Source: Planctomycetota bacterium (GTDB lineage Bacteria; Planctomycetota; Phycisphaerae; Phycisphaerales; UBA5793). From it: 64,000 bases of DNA. The stretch's first letter is position 1. Each line of letters begins with the position of its first letter. Positions 18,212 to 27,360 of this stretch are shown here, piece after piece. Position numbers and translations under genes: made by a program. The stretch lies in contig JABFGK010000002.1 of the NCBI GenBank assembly GCA_013112555.1, positions 310,001 to 374,000 of the forward strand, read 5' to 3'. The notes beneath the pieces were generated by a model, which searched no databases, was not told the DNA's origin, and was given only the letters and a program-made list of their open reading frames with translations.

Positions 18212-20332
18212 GTGAGATTCGACGTTTTCTATCTGGCTGCCGGCATCATTGCCATTTTGGCAATGCTGGTCCCATTTGTGGGCCGCATCGTGCTGAAAAC
18301 GCCGATTTTCTCGCTGCCCGCCGATGGTTCCCCCCATATCCGATCAGGAAGGCTGAGTAGTCTGCTGGTTGCCCGGCACGTGGTGCTGAGTGTCTCGACC
18401 GTGATGGGCGTGATTCTGGTGCTCCTGTGGGCTTCGTGGGCTGATAGTCCTGCAGACACGTGGATGGCATTGACGGCTCTGGGGCTGGCCATTGTGCTCG
18501 GCTTCATTCGCGATGAGTTCCGGATGCCGTTACGCACGAAGGTGGCGGTCCAGCTGGCGCTGGCCGTGGTGCCCCCATTCCTGTTTGAAATCACCCTCCC
18601 GATCACGTTGAACACGAATCTGCTGGTTGATCAGATCCTGACCGTGGTGTTCATCTTCGGGGTGCTCAATGCGCTGGTCATCGTCAACATTCTTGACGGT
18701 TTTTCCTCGCTGCTGATCTTTGTGACGGCGGCCTGTCTGGCTGTCATGTTCGGCCCGATGAGCGGGCCCTTTGCTGCCACGTTCTCGAACCTGTCAGGCG
18801 GCGGACCCGGCACCGGCGACGCCATCGGCGTGATTTTCTCACTGACAGTCTGCGGCGGTGGGCTGGCGTTCTTTCTGACACAGCGACCGTCTGCCCGTGA
18901 ACGTCACGGCGACTATGGGACGTTGTTGCTGGGGTTCGTGTCGAGCCTGCTGGTCATCCGTGCCTGGCAAACATGGGGCGATCGAAGCCCGAATCCAGCC
19001 GTGTTTGTCCCATTGACGCTCCTGCTGCCCATTCTGTGGGCTGCGATCTATCGCGAGCGAATGGCGCTGTACCGTCGCGAGCGATACGCGTTGTTGATCG
19101 TGATGGCAGGGCATATCCCAGCCTGGATACCCGTCGCACTGAGTCAGCAACACGTGCTTGCTCATGCGATCCTTGCCATCGGCTCGACCATTGCCTGGGC
19201 TGCGTTTGTCACCCAGGGGCGGGCGATTCGCGGGTGGTCGATGCGCGTCATGTCGGAGCCGATTGCTGACATCCTTCGGATTGCCGTCGGCATGTCTTTC
19301 GTCTACCTCGGCGTGGCTGCCTATCTCGTGTTCAGTGATGAGTTGCTCAACTTTGAAGTCCTGTCGGTTGGGTCCATGATCCCCATCGGTGCCTCGCTGA
19401 CACTGACAACGGCTCTGCTGGTCATCCAGGTCACGTGGTGGAGACGCCGCGTTCAGGACCACAAGATTTCCGACGTCGTCATCTTCGGAAGTCGGCTTGA
19501 CAGTTCGAACGCAATGCGCGTGTTCCGGAACTGCGGCGACCTGTTCGGGCAGAGCAAGATGCGGCGTTCCGAGGTCGGTCTGGCCAGCAAGCATCTTCGT
19601 GAGGTCGTGGCCGAGCACCTGCGCGAAGGGCATACCGTGCTGATTCTGAGTGATCGAGCCCGAGCACGTCTGATCGGTCTTCGGTCGCTTGGTGATCTCG
19701 TCTTCGCCTCGGACACGCTCCTGCTGCGGCACAGTGGTGAAGACCAGAGCGTACTCGACCGACGCAGCGCTTTCATGGACCGGTTGCAGGACTATTCGCA
19801 CCGCGTCGTGGCCGTCATCGGTCTGGTAGTACTGGCCCCGATGATCCTGGCTGTCATGGCATTGGTCAAACTCGATGACGGCGGCCCGGTCTTTTTCTGC
19901 CAGGATCGTATCGGCCGAGGTGGGCGGCATTTCACCGTCTACAAGATCCGCAGTATGCGGGTGGATGCACCGCTCTATGGTGAGAGCCCACGGGCGGACG
20001 GGGACCGTCGAATCACACGAATCGGTCGCGTCATCAGACGGTTGAGCCTCGATGAGCTTCCACAACTCGTCAACGTCATCCGAGGAGAAATGCGGCTCGT
20101 CGGGCCACGGCCCGAGATGCCGTTTATCTGTGAACAGTACGATGACCACGAGCGGAAGCGCCTTGATGTGACGCCTGGGATCACCGGCTTGTGGCAAGTC
20201 AGCCCACACCGTAATGATCCGATCCACCACCACGTGGAGTATGACCTGGCGTATCAGCACGCACAAGGCCCGATTCTTGATGCAGCCATCGTCATTGCCA
20301 CCATTCTCGGCGGCGTCAAGAACGGCATGTAA
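18212..20332 (+). CDS. Fused WecA/MraY-like and bacterial sugar-phosphate transferase
   Basis: A 706-residue membrane protein with two initiating-transferase modules. Residues 1 to about 330 are polytopic and carry WecA/MraY (GT4) motifs in order: GFIRDEFRMPLRTK (normally GxxDD), NALVIVNILDGFSSL, and RHGDYGTLLLGF (normally MGDSGS). The C-terminal 200 residues are a bacterial sugar transferase of the polyprenyl-phosphate hexose-1-phosphate type (PF02397): DGGPVFFCQDRIGRGG, YKIRSMR, RRLSLDELPQLVNVI, LVGPRPEMP and TPGITGLWQV. Both families load sugar phosphates onto undecaprenyl phosphate. The first Asp of the GT4 pair is Arg, so that half may be inactive. GTG 18212 is chosen as the start of the membrane domain; an in-frame TTG at 18116 is an alternative. 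No other polysaccharide gene is adjacent. Confidence 0.85.
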   Translation: MRFDVFYLAAGIIAILAMLVPFVGRIVLKTPIFSLPADGSPHIRSGRLSSLLVARHVVLSVSTVMGVILVLLWASWADSPADTWMALTALGLAIVLGFIRDEFRMPLRTKVAVQLALAVVPPFLFEITLPITLNTNLLVDQILTVVFIFGVLNALVIVNILDGFSSLLIFVTAACLAVMFGPMSGPFAATFSNLSGGGPGTGDAIGVIFSLTVCGGGLAFFLTQRPSARERHGDYGTLLLGFVSSLLVIRAWQTWGDRSPNPAVFVPLTLLLPILWAAIYRERMALYRRERYALLIVMAGHIPAWIPVALSQQHVLAHAILAIGSTIAWAAFVTQGRAIRGWSMRVMSEPIADILRIAVGMSFVYLGVAAYLVFSDELLNFEVLSVGSMIPIGASLTLTTALLVIQVTWWRRRVQDHKISDVVIFGSRLDSSNAMRVFRNCGDLFGQSKMRRSEVGLASKHLREVVAEHLREGHTVLILSDRARARLIGLRSLGDLVFASDTLLLRHSGEDQSVLDRRSAFMDRLQDYSHRVVAVIGLVVLAPMILAVMALVKLDDGGPVFFCQDRIGRGGRHFTVYKIRSMRVDAPLYGESPRADGDRRITRIGRVIRRLSLDELPQLVNVIRGEMRLVGPRPEMPFICEQYDDHERKRLDVTPGITGLWQVSPHRNDPIHHHVEYDLAYQHAQGPILDAAIVIATILGGVKNGM

Positions 20333-20512
20333 GTCGCTCACCCGCTCTTCCCAAGCAAACAGATTGAACTTGGACACATCACTGACGGTACCTCAGTGAA
20401 TGGCGATCGCATTCGAGCCGATGCCCTGACGAAACAGGATCGGTTCTGCCGACAATGAATATTAACAGAAATCGGACGAAGCCCGACTCCCGCCGGACAA
20501 GGAGATACACAG

Positions 20513-21487
20513 ATGTCTAATAGCACACAAACGCAGATCGGCCCGGTCATCCAGCGCCAGACGTTTGCTTCGATCATCGAGACGATCGGGAACACGCGCC
20601 TCGTTCGGCTCAGCCGCGTGATTCCTGAGGATCACGCCGGCGTATACGTCAAGTTGGAGTTCAACAATCCGCTGGCGAGCGTCAAGGATCGAATCGGGTG
20701 GGCGATGATCCGGGCTGCCGAGGACGCCCAGTTACTCAACAGTGATTCGCACATCATCGAGCCGACGAGTGGGAACACCGGGATTGCATTGGCGTTTGTG
20801 TGTGCAGCCCGCGGCTACCGGCTGACTCTGACGATGCCGGATTCGATGAGTGTCGAGCGGCGTGCCATGCTTCGGCAACTCGGCGCCAACCTCGTCCTGA
20901 CGCCGGCTGCGAAGGGGATGCCCGGCGCGATCGAGCAGGCACACGAACTCGTTGAGCAACTTGACAACACATTCATGCCGCAGCAGTTTGACAATCAGGC
21001 AAACCCGGGCATCCACGAAGCCACCACGGGACCGGAGATCTGGGAGGACTCAGGGCATGACATGGATGCGATCGTGACGGGGGTCGGCACCGGCGGCACG
21101 ATCACCGGGGTCGGGCGCTACCTCCGCTCGCAGAATCCGGACTTCAAGGTGATTGCGGTCGAGCCGGCCGACTCGCCGGTGATCTCGGGCGGCAAGCCCG
21201 GGCCGCACAAGATCCAGGGGATGGGGGCCGGCTTCATTCCAGCGAACCTGGATACGAGCCTGCTCGATGACACGGTCACCGTCACGAATGAGGAAGCGTT
21301 TGCCTGGGGTCGGCGACTGGCACGGGAGGAAGGCATCATGGGCGGCATCAGCACCGGTGCCAATGTGTGTGCGGCTGCCAAGGTCGCGGCACGCCCCGAG
21401 TACCAGGGCAAGAAGATCGTCACGATCGCATGCAGTTTCGGTGAGCGGTATCTGAGTACGCCGCTGTTTGACACCGAAGGCGACTGA
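20513..21487 (+). CDS. cysK: Cysteine synthase A
   Basis: A PLP enzyme that makes L-cysteine from O-acetylserine and sulfide. The 324-residue length is normal. The Schiff-base lysine is in NNPLASVKDRIG, the substrate loop is PTSGNTGIALAF, the PLP phosphate-binding loop is GVGTGGTITGVGRYL, and GISTGANVCAA lies near the C-terminus. ATG 20513 is preceded by AAGGAG at good spacing. The end IVTIACSFGERYLST is typical of CysK. No serine acetyltransferase gene is adjacent. Confidence 0.96.
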   Translation: MSNSTQTQIGPVIQRQTFASIIETIGNTRLVRLSRVIPEDHAGVYVKLEFNNPLASVKDRIGWAMIRAAEDAQLLNSDSHIIEPTSGNTGIALAFVCAARGYRLTLTMPDSMSVERRAMLRQLGANLVLTPAAKGMPGAIEQAHELVEQLDNTFMPQQFDNQANPGIHEATTGPEIWEDSGHDMDAIVTGVGTGGTITGVGRYLRSQNPDFKVIAVEPADSPVISGGKPGPHKIQGMGAGFIPANLDTSLLDDTVTVTNEEAFAWGRRLAREEGIMGGISTGANVCAAAKVAARPEYQGKKIVTIACSFGERYLSTPLFDTEGD

Positions 21488-21638
21488 CGGTCCTCGGCGG
21501 TTGATGACACGTCATCACCGTGAAGCAGAGCATCACGAATGAAACTCGGCTACGATAGCCTGAGCGGTCTGTTGCGCGCTTCGTTTGATGCGCAGCCTCA
21601 CCCCCCTGCCCCCTGTGATACAGGAAGTCAGACGTGCC

Positions 21639-22214
21639 ATGGCCAAGAAGACGAAGGATCAACCCGACCTTGCACCGGCCGAAGTCGAGCAGCGGTGTAT
21701 CGAGTTAGAGGCGGTGCTGATGGTGGCCGACAAGGCCGTCAATGCCGGTCGTCTCGTGGAAGTCCTCGGTATCGGCGTTGATGACGGCGGGTCTTCGGTT
21801 GTCGAACAACTGGTCGGCCATCTCAACGAGCAGTATGAGGAGTCCGGGCGCTCGTTCCGAATCGAGCGGGTGGCCGGCGGGTATCGGGTGATGACGATCC
21901 CGGAGTATGCGGAAGTCGTGTCGCGATTTCAGCAGGGGCGCAATGCATCGCGGCTCAGCCAGGCAGCCCTCGAGACGCTGGCGATCGTGGCATACCGACA
22001 GCCGATCACGCGCGCTGATGTCGAGTCGATTCGTGGGGTGGCGTGCGGCGAGGTGATTCGGAATCTGCTGGAGCGACGGCTTGTCAAGATCACCGGCCGG
22101 GCCGAGGAGGTCGGTCGGCCGATGCTGTATGGGACGACCCGTCAGTTCCTTGAGACCTTCGGCCTCTCGACGCTGAAGGATCTGCCCAGCGATAAGGAAC
22201 TGAGGCAGATGTGA
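21639..22214 (+). CDS. scpB: Segregation and condensation protein B
   Basis: ScpB is the winged-helix kleisin partner that works with ScpA and SMC in chromosome compaction and segregation. The 191-residue protein has IELEAVLMVADKAVNAGRLVEVL at the N-terminus, the conserved GYRVMTIPEYAEVV, and LSQAALETLAIVAYRQPITR leading into RGVACGEVIRNLLERRLV and GRPMLYGTTRQFLETFGL, all hallmarks of ScpB. ATG 21639 is chosen; an in-frame start at 21585 is possible but adds a non-conserved stretch. No scpA lies beside it, which is unusual, since the two are often neighbours. Confidence 0.95.
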   Translation: MAKKTKDQPDLAPAEVEQRCIELEAVLMVADKAVNAGRLVEVLGIGVDDGGSSVVEQLVGHLNEQYEESGRSFRIERVAGGYRVMTIPEYAEVVSRFQQGRNASRLSQAALETLAIVAYRQPITRADVESIRGVACGEVIRNLLERRLVKITGRAEEVGRPMLYGTTRQFLETFGLSTLKDLPSDKELRQM

Positions 22215-22272
22215 GAGGCAGCCGCAGCAGGATTCAAATCTTAGCGTCTGAGCCCGGTGGCCGGCCTTCCCC

Positions 22273-23448
22273 TCAACGCCCCTCATGCCGCAGTTGGCCG
22301 CAGGCAGCAGCAATATCGCGCCCACGGCTGGCCCGGATATGGACGTTCACCTGTCGACGTCGCAACACTGCCTGGAACTCGTGAACGGCATCACTGGTCG
22401 GGCGGCGATAAGGCAGTGAATCCACTTCGTTATACCGAATGAGGTTAACATTGGCACGTAATGAGCGGCACAGGCGTGCCAATTGCTCGGCACAAGCCGG
22501 CGAATCATTCACCCCCCCGAGCAGGATGTACTCCAATGTACTCTCGCGCCCGGTTCGATCGAAGTAATACGCACACGCATCAAGAATCTCGGCGATCGAT
22601 GCATACTCTGCCCAGGGGATGAGTTGCCGGCGCAGATCGTCGTCCGGTGCGTGCAGGCTCAGCGCCAGCGTGGGCCGACCCGCCGGCCAGTCCTCGTCGG
22701 CCAATCGTCGAATGGCGGTCGGCAGCCCGACGGTTGAGATCGTGATGCGGCGGCCGCTGATGCCGAACGCCCACTCGGCACACAGGGTATGAACTGCCTG
22801 CACGACGGCCCGGTAGTTGGCCAACGGCTCGCCCATGCCCATGAAGACCACGTGTGAGATTCGTGACGGCCGGGGGGCGCTTCCCAACTGCGCATCAAGC
22901 AGCCAGACCTGCTCGACGATTCGGCCGGCTGAGAGGTTGCCGTCCAACCCGCCGATGCCCGAAGCGCAGAACGTGCAGCCGACCGGGCAGCCGACCTGTG
23001 ATGAAATGCAGGCGGTTCGGCGTACCGGTACCCCACTTCCCGATGCTCGCCTTTCGGAAGCCGGGATCATGACGCATTCGGTTTCGCGACTCGGATCGCG
23101 CGCAGCCGTCTGTGCCTGGGCCAGCGGGAGTGCGACATCAGGCTCGCTGCCTTGCGCAGCAGTCTGCTGTTCGTCCCACTGGACGAGGAGTTTCGTGGTT
23201 CCGTCACTCCCCTGCTGCTGGTGCAGGATGGAACCGGAAGACAGGATCAGCCGGTCTGCGAGTTGGCGACGATCCGCTTGCGACAGGTTGGACATCTGCG
23301 CGATATCAAACGTGTGCTTGCGGTAGACCCAGTCGAGTATCTGATCCGCGCGAAAACGTGGCATGCCCAACTCGGCCAACTGTGCAGCCAGCGAGGTCGG
23401 CGTGTGGGCAAAGACGTGATGCGTATCGAGTGCGGGAATCATGAACAA
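22273..23448 (-). CDS. rlmN: 23S rRNA (adenine2503-C2)-methyltransferase
   Basis: A radical-SAM enzyme that methylates C2 of A2503 in 23S rRNA (and A37 in some tRNAs). The 391-residue protein has the cluster motif CPVGCTFCASG, the SAM-site segment FMGMGEPLANY, ISTVGLP, LALSLHAPDD and EYILLGGVNDS. The C-terminal RASRGRDIAAACGQL holds the cysteine that is transiently methylated in the mechanism. An insert of about 45 residues (QTAAQGSEPDVALPLAQAQT region) precedes the cluster. Its start overlaps the end of ispH by 10 bases, so the two are probably translated together. Confidence 0.96.
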   Translation of the reverse strand: MFMIPALDTHHVFAHTPTSLAAQLAELGMPRFRADQILDWVYRKHTFDIAQMSNLSQADRRQLADRLILSSGSILHQQQGSDGTTKLLVQWDEQQTAAQGSEPDVALPLAQAQTAARDPSRETECVMIPASERRASGSGVPVRRTACISSQVGCPVGCTFCASGIGGLDGNLSAGRIVEQVWLLDAQLGSAPRPSRISHVVFMGMGEPLANYRAVVQAVHTLCAEWAFGISGRRITISTVGLPTAIRRLADEDWPAGRPTLALSLHAPDDDLRRQLIPWAEYASIAEILDACAYYFDRTGRESTLEYILLGGVNDSPACAEQLARLCRSLRANVNLIRYNEVDSLPYRRPTSDAVHEFQAVLRRRQVNVHIRASRGRDIAAACGQLRHEGR

Positions 23449-24548
23449 TCAGACGAATCGTCATCCGGTGCCGGCTGGGGGCCCGATTTGGCTGCGTGTG
23501 AGGAAATGGTCATGCGGACCGGGACGCTGGCTTGTTCTCGCTGCACGACCCAGGAGTCGATGTCATGGCCGGACCCGATGCGGATGGTGCGGCCGGTCGG
23601 ATCCTCACCGTGTTCGCGCATGAGAATCTTCAGGCTGGCAGGCAATCCGAACTCCATTGATTCGAGGGAGACATCTTCCTGCTGCACTTCGGCCCCGTAG
23701 CGTGTGATCAGCATGTCCAACAGGCCGCGGACGAGGTCCTCAGGTGCCGATGCCCCGGAGGTCACCAGCAGCGTATCCACGCCCTCGAACCAATCCTGCT
23801 TGATCTCGGACTTATCATCGATCAGAAAGGCCGGTGTTCCTTCGGCCCAGGCGATCTCTGCGAGCCGTTGTGAGTTTGAACTGTTCTGCGACCCGACGAC
23901 GAGCACGAGATCGCACTCCGGTGCCAGCCGCTGCACAGCCAGTTGCCTGTTTGTGGTTGCGTAACAGATGTCTTCGCTGGGGGGATCCTTGATGCTGGGA
24001 TAAGCAGCCCGAAGTGATCCGATAATCACCTGCGCATCGTGACGGCTCAACGTGGTCTGGGTCAGGTAGACGAGTCGATCAGGATCATGGATCTCCAGGT
24101 TCGGGATGTCATCGGCCGACTCGACGACCTGGATGGCGTGTGGGGCTTCGCCGATGGTGCCGACGACCTCATCGTGCCCGTTGTGGCCGATGAGCAGCAC
24201 CTGATAGCCGTCACGGGCATAGCGGGAGGCTTCTGCATGGACCTTTGTGACGAGCGGGCAGGTGGCGTCAATGGCTCGCAAACGCCGGTCCTGGGCCGTC
24301 TGGCGGATCTGGGGGCTGACACCGTGGGCTGAAAAGACGAGCGTGGCCCCCTCGGGCACCTCATCGACTGATTCGACAAAGACGACCCCACGGTCCTCGA
24401 ATCGGCTCACGACATGTCGATTATGGACGATCTCGTGATACACGTAGATCGGTCGTTCGGGGATGAGGGTGAGGATCTGGTCGACGACGTCGATGGCCAT
24501 GTACACGCCGGCACAGAATCCCCTGGGATTTGCCAGAATTACTTTCAT
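23439..24548 (-). CDS. ispH: 4-hydroxy-3-methylbut-2-enyl diphosphate reductase
   Basis: IspH is the iron-sulfur enzyme of the last step of the MEP pathway, giving IPP and DMAPP. The three cluster cysteines are in PRGFCAGVYMAID, DATCPLVTKVH and DICYATTNRQ, and the catalytic region has GHNGHDEVVGTIGE and VLVVGSQNSSNSQRLAE. The protein is 369 residues, longer than the usual 315, through a C-terminal extension (about residues 310-369: DISWVV-like Ser/Asp-rich tail) of unknown role. ATG 24548 is chosen since MKVILANPRGF matches the family start and GGTGG lies upstream; an in-frame start 36 bases earlier is less likely. Confidence 0.95.
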   Translation of the reverse strand: MKVILANPRGFCAGVYMAIDVVDQILTLIPERPIYVYHEIVHNRHVVSRFEDRGVVFVESVDEVPEGATLVFSAHGVSPQIRQTAQDRRLRAIDATCPLVTKVHAEASRYARDGYQVLLIGHNGHDEVVGTIGEAPHAIQVVESADDIPNLEIHDPDRLVYLTQTTLSRHDAQVIIGSLRAAYPSIKDPPSEDICYATTNRQLAVQRLAPECDLVLVVGSQNSSNSQRLAEIAWAEGTPAFLIDDKSEIKQDWFEGVDTLLVTSGASAPEDLVRGLLDMLITRYGAEVQQEDVSLESMEFGLPASLKILMREHGEDPTGRTIRIGSGHDIDSWVVQREQASVPVRMTISSHAAKSGPQPAPDDDSSDCS

Positions 24549-24682
24549 TGTTTCGCCACCAATCCCCCACCCAATCCTGTACACTTATGACCCCACCATA
24601 CCGTGCCGATGTGAGACAGGGCACGTCCCACCAGACGCACAGGCACTGCACAACCTGCTGCCAGCACCGGAGATGACATGAT

Positions 24683-26248
24683 ATGCCTGTTTCGCTCCCC
24701 GTGATCGCTCGACGGCTATACCCGGCTCTGGGAGCCAGGATGCCACATTTCCAGTGCATCGTAGTCATACTACTGGCATGCACGGTGTGCGGTTCATCTT
24801 CGCTCCAGGCTCAGACGCCGCCGTTTGTCCTGCGCGACACCTTCGGGCGGGATCTGGCAGGGCACGAGATTGCGCTCCTGGACTGGGAAGGCTACATTGC
24901 CAATCCAGCGATTCGGCTCGCCATCACCTCCGGCGGCGGGGTCCACCCGAAGAACTACCCGGTCCGGATCGAACTGGCAGCCGACGGTGAGTCGCTCATG
25001 TTCAATCTGCACTCACGCATGACAGCAGCCGGCCCACGCAAGACGATGTTCCTCGAGTCTCCGGATGACACGGCCTCATTCCGGATGAGTGTGTTTCCTG
25101 ATCGGGACAGCGCGCACGAAGTGTATCGGCTGACCGTCACGCTCATTGATGCGATGCAGGCGAGGGTCACCTCAGCGTACACGATTCGGATCGTTGATCA
25201 GGATCGCAAACGGCCGATCGAGTTTCCGATTCTGATTGATTTCAGCCACGATCAAACCGGCTTCTTTGACAATCAGACCGCACGGGATCTGACGCTGCAG
25301 GCAGCCGAGGATTGTGCCTACTTCCTGGATGACCCGGGATATGAGCCGGTTGCCGTCGGGGATGAGGTTGCCTGGATCTGGAACTCGGATGGATTCAAGG
25401 AAGGCCGGGAGGTCACCAACTCGAGCCCGTTCACGGGATTCCTGTTGTTTGCGCACGGGATTGACCATGAGCCGCTGCACAGCGGTTCGAACGCATCGGA
25501 CCGCCGCGATCACTGCTTTCAGCATATCAACGGTGTGAAACAGCAACTCCGACGATCGGGGACGATTTCGATCGAGACGGCCGGCAACTGGAATCGGCTC
25601 GGCTGGCGATTCGGGGGGCCGCAGGATCGCGATGCCTGGCTGAGTTCCAACGGCAATGCCGTGGCCAATGACTACTACTCGATCGCCCGTCACGAGATTG
25701 CCCATGCACTCACGTTCCACGAAGGGAACACGGGCTATGCGCAGCATCGCACCGGCGGTCAGTTGGCCAACGGTGCCATCAACGGCTACCTGGGAGCGCC
25801 GGCTGCAGTCGATGTCAAAGAGCACTTCTATGACACGATCGACCCCGTCAGCGGGTTCGGGGTGTTCGGCAACGAGTACGGCGGTGACATGCCGCGGGTG
25901 CGCTGGCTGATCACGAAGTTCGAGTTGCTGGCGATGGAGGCAGCCGGCCACACATTGCGCCGAACGAGCCCGTTCGTACCATTGCGCATGGCCGGTCCGA
26001 CGCGCGTGGCGATTGCAGCCGGGGTAGCAACGGCCATCCATGTGACGGCCTCCGGGGGCATCCCGGCCTACCACTTCGAGTTACTCCAGGGGCGCCTACC
26101 GGATGGGCTGACGCTCGATCCGTTTCAGGGTGTCCTTGCCGGGACTCCGACGGAGCAGGGAGTGTTTCCCCTGACTCTGGTGGTGCGCGACCAGGATCCG
26201 GCCGGACGGACGGCCACGCACGGGGTGACGCTGGTCGTGTCGGATTGA
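24683..26248 (+). CDS. Secreted metallopeptidase-like protein with He-PIG domain
   Basis: A 521-residue exported protein. A signal peptide is visible (HFQCIVVILLACTVCGSSSL, then QAQ). The middle has a zinc-protease helix ARHEIAHALTFHEGN near residue 335, matching HExxH. The third His lies at position 10 of the motif, not 11 as in metzincins, so the clan is unclear. The C-terminal 90 residues are a putative immunoglobulin-like He-PIG domain (LPDGLTLDPF, VLAGTPTEQGVFPL). The start could also be ATG 24740, which has GGGAG five bases upstream and gives a shorter signal peptide. It lies divergent from ispH, 134 bases away. Proteolysis is predicted only from the motif. Confidence 0.72.
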   Translation: MPVSLPVIARRLYPALGARMPHFQCIVVILLACTVCGSSSLQAQTPPFVLRDTFGRDLAGHEIALLDWEGYIANPAIRLAITSGGGVHPKNYPVRIELAADGESLMFNLHSRMTAAGPRKTMFLESPDDTASFRMSVFPDRDSAHEVYRLTVTLIDAMQARVTSAYTIRIVDQDRKRPIEFPILIDFSHDQTGFFDNQTARDLTLQAAEDCAYFLDDPGYEPVAVGDEVAWIWNSDGFKEGREVTNSSPFTGFLLFAHGIDHEPLHSGSNASDRRDHCFQHINGVKQQLRRSGTISIETAGNWNRLGWRFGGPQDRDAWLSSNGNAVANDYYSIARHEIAHALTFHEGNTGYAQHRTGGQLANGAINGYLGAPAAVDVKEHFYDTIDPVSGFGVFGNEYGGDMPRVRWLITKFELLAMEAAGHTLRRTSPFVPLRMAGPTRVAIAAGVATAIHVTASGGIPAYHFELLQGRLPDGLTLDPFQGVLAGTPTEQGVFPLTLVVRDQDPAGRTATHGVTLVVSD

Positions 26249-26336
26249 GGGATTGTGAGCCGTGAAATGCCGAGTGTGGGCTGATCAACCGGAACAATCA
26301 CCCGGCCATCTCCGTTTTCCATGCACAGGGGTTTTC

Positions 26337-27323
26337 ATGCGCAGGACGATCAACCAATCACCGAGGAATCAGCCGGACATGACCGACAGGGCCACGAGTT
26401 CATCTTCCGATAACCGGCTCGGCGGGTTTACATTGATCGAGTTGCTTGTGGTGATCTCGATTATCGCGTTGCTGATTGGGATTCTGCTGCCGGCGTTGAG
26501 CAAAGCCCGCATGACGGCCAAGGCAGCGACGTGTGCTGCTCGGATGAGTCAGATTTCGGTCGGGTGGGGCATCTACGCCGACGAGAACAAGGGCACGATG
26601 GTGCCGGGCCAACCGGGTCGGTTTGGTGACGAGAGTAAGAATGTGTACTGGGTGGGCAACGGCTATCAGTACCGACCGCGCTGGTATGTGCAGATGGGTG
26701 CGTCAGCGGGGTTCTATGCGTTTGCACCGCCGAACCCGAATCGAGACGGCGAGCATTCGACCCAGATTGCGCATGACGTTTTTCTCTGCCCCACCGTTCC
26801 GATGTGGACGAGCACGCGCAACAACGCATTCGGATACAACTATCAGTTCCTCGGCAACTCCCGATTTCGCGGCGACGATGAAGGCCGAGGCATGATTCAC
26901 CACCCGGTCAAGATCGAGCGTGTGCTGGCGTATGCCGGCACGGTCATGTTTGCCGACTCATTGGGAACCGCAGCCGGTAAGCCTGAGTCACGGCGCGTCC
27001 CGAATCTTCAGAGTGGTGATCGTGAACCGGAGGGGCTGGCCCGAGGGGGACACGGGTATGCACTCGACCCGCCACGGCTCACCGGCTCCAGCGATTATGC
27101 CGACACACGTCTGTCGTCGCCGGACCACCGATCGGGGCCGGACATGCGGCACGTCGGGGGGGCCAATGTCGCATTCTGTGACGGCCACGTTACCCGCATG
27201 ACGGCCGCAGAGATGGGGTACCTGGTGAACCGTGACGGTTCGATCGCGTTCAGCGGCGGCGAGTCGACCAATCGTCTGTTCAGTGGGACGGCGCGCGATG
27301 AAGACCCGCCGTCGGTCAACTGA
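26337..27323 (+). CDS. Prepilin-like protein with H-X9-DG-type C-terminus (DUF1559-like)
   Basis: A 328-residue protein with a prepilin leader GGFTLIELLVVISIIALLIG and LLPALSKARMTAKAATC. The C-terminal half has MRHVGGANVAFCDGHVTRMT, the H-X9-DG motif of planctomycete DUF1559-type proteins, preceded by VMFADSLGTAA. The N-terminal head is unusually long and Ser/Asn-rich (about 30 residues before the cleavage Gly). ATG 26337 is chosen because AGGGG lies about six bases upstream; ATG 26379 is possible. It lies 88 bases downstream of the metallopeptidase-like gene on the same strand, so the two may be co-transcribed. Its function is unknown. Confidence 0.85.
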   Translation: MRRTINQSPRNQPDMTDRATSSSSDNRLGGFTLIELLVVISIIALLIGILLPALSKARMTAKAATCAARMSQISVGWGIYADENKGTMVPGQPGRFGDESKNVYWVGNGYQYRPRWYVQMGASAGFYAFAPPNPNRDGEHSTQIAHDVFLCPTVPMWTSTRNNAFGYNYQFLGNSRFRGDDEGRGMIHHPVKIERVLAYAGTVMFADSLGTAAGKPESRRVPNLQSGDREPEGLARGGHGYALDPPRLTGSSDYADTRLSSPDHRSGPDMRHVGGANVAFCDGHVTRMTAAEMGYLVNRDGSIAFSGGESTNRLFSGTARDEDPPSVN

Positions 27324-27360
27324 GCCGCCTGATTTGCCTCACTGCGTCATCGGCGCGTTC

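Noticed and set aside
18839..20377. Long antisense frame (512 codons) opposite the fused glycosyltransferase
   Set aside because: It is a by-product of GC-rich codon use: the plus strand has clear family motifs throughout, and the antisense peptide is low-complexity and unlike any family.
25690..25735. Metzincin-type zinc motif
   Set aside because: The third His is at position 10 instead of 11 and the Gly at position 8 is absent, so only the generic HExxH can be claimed.
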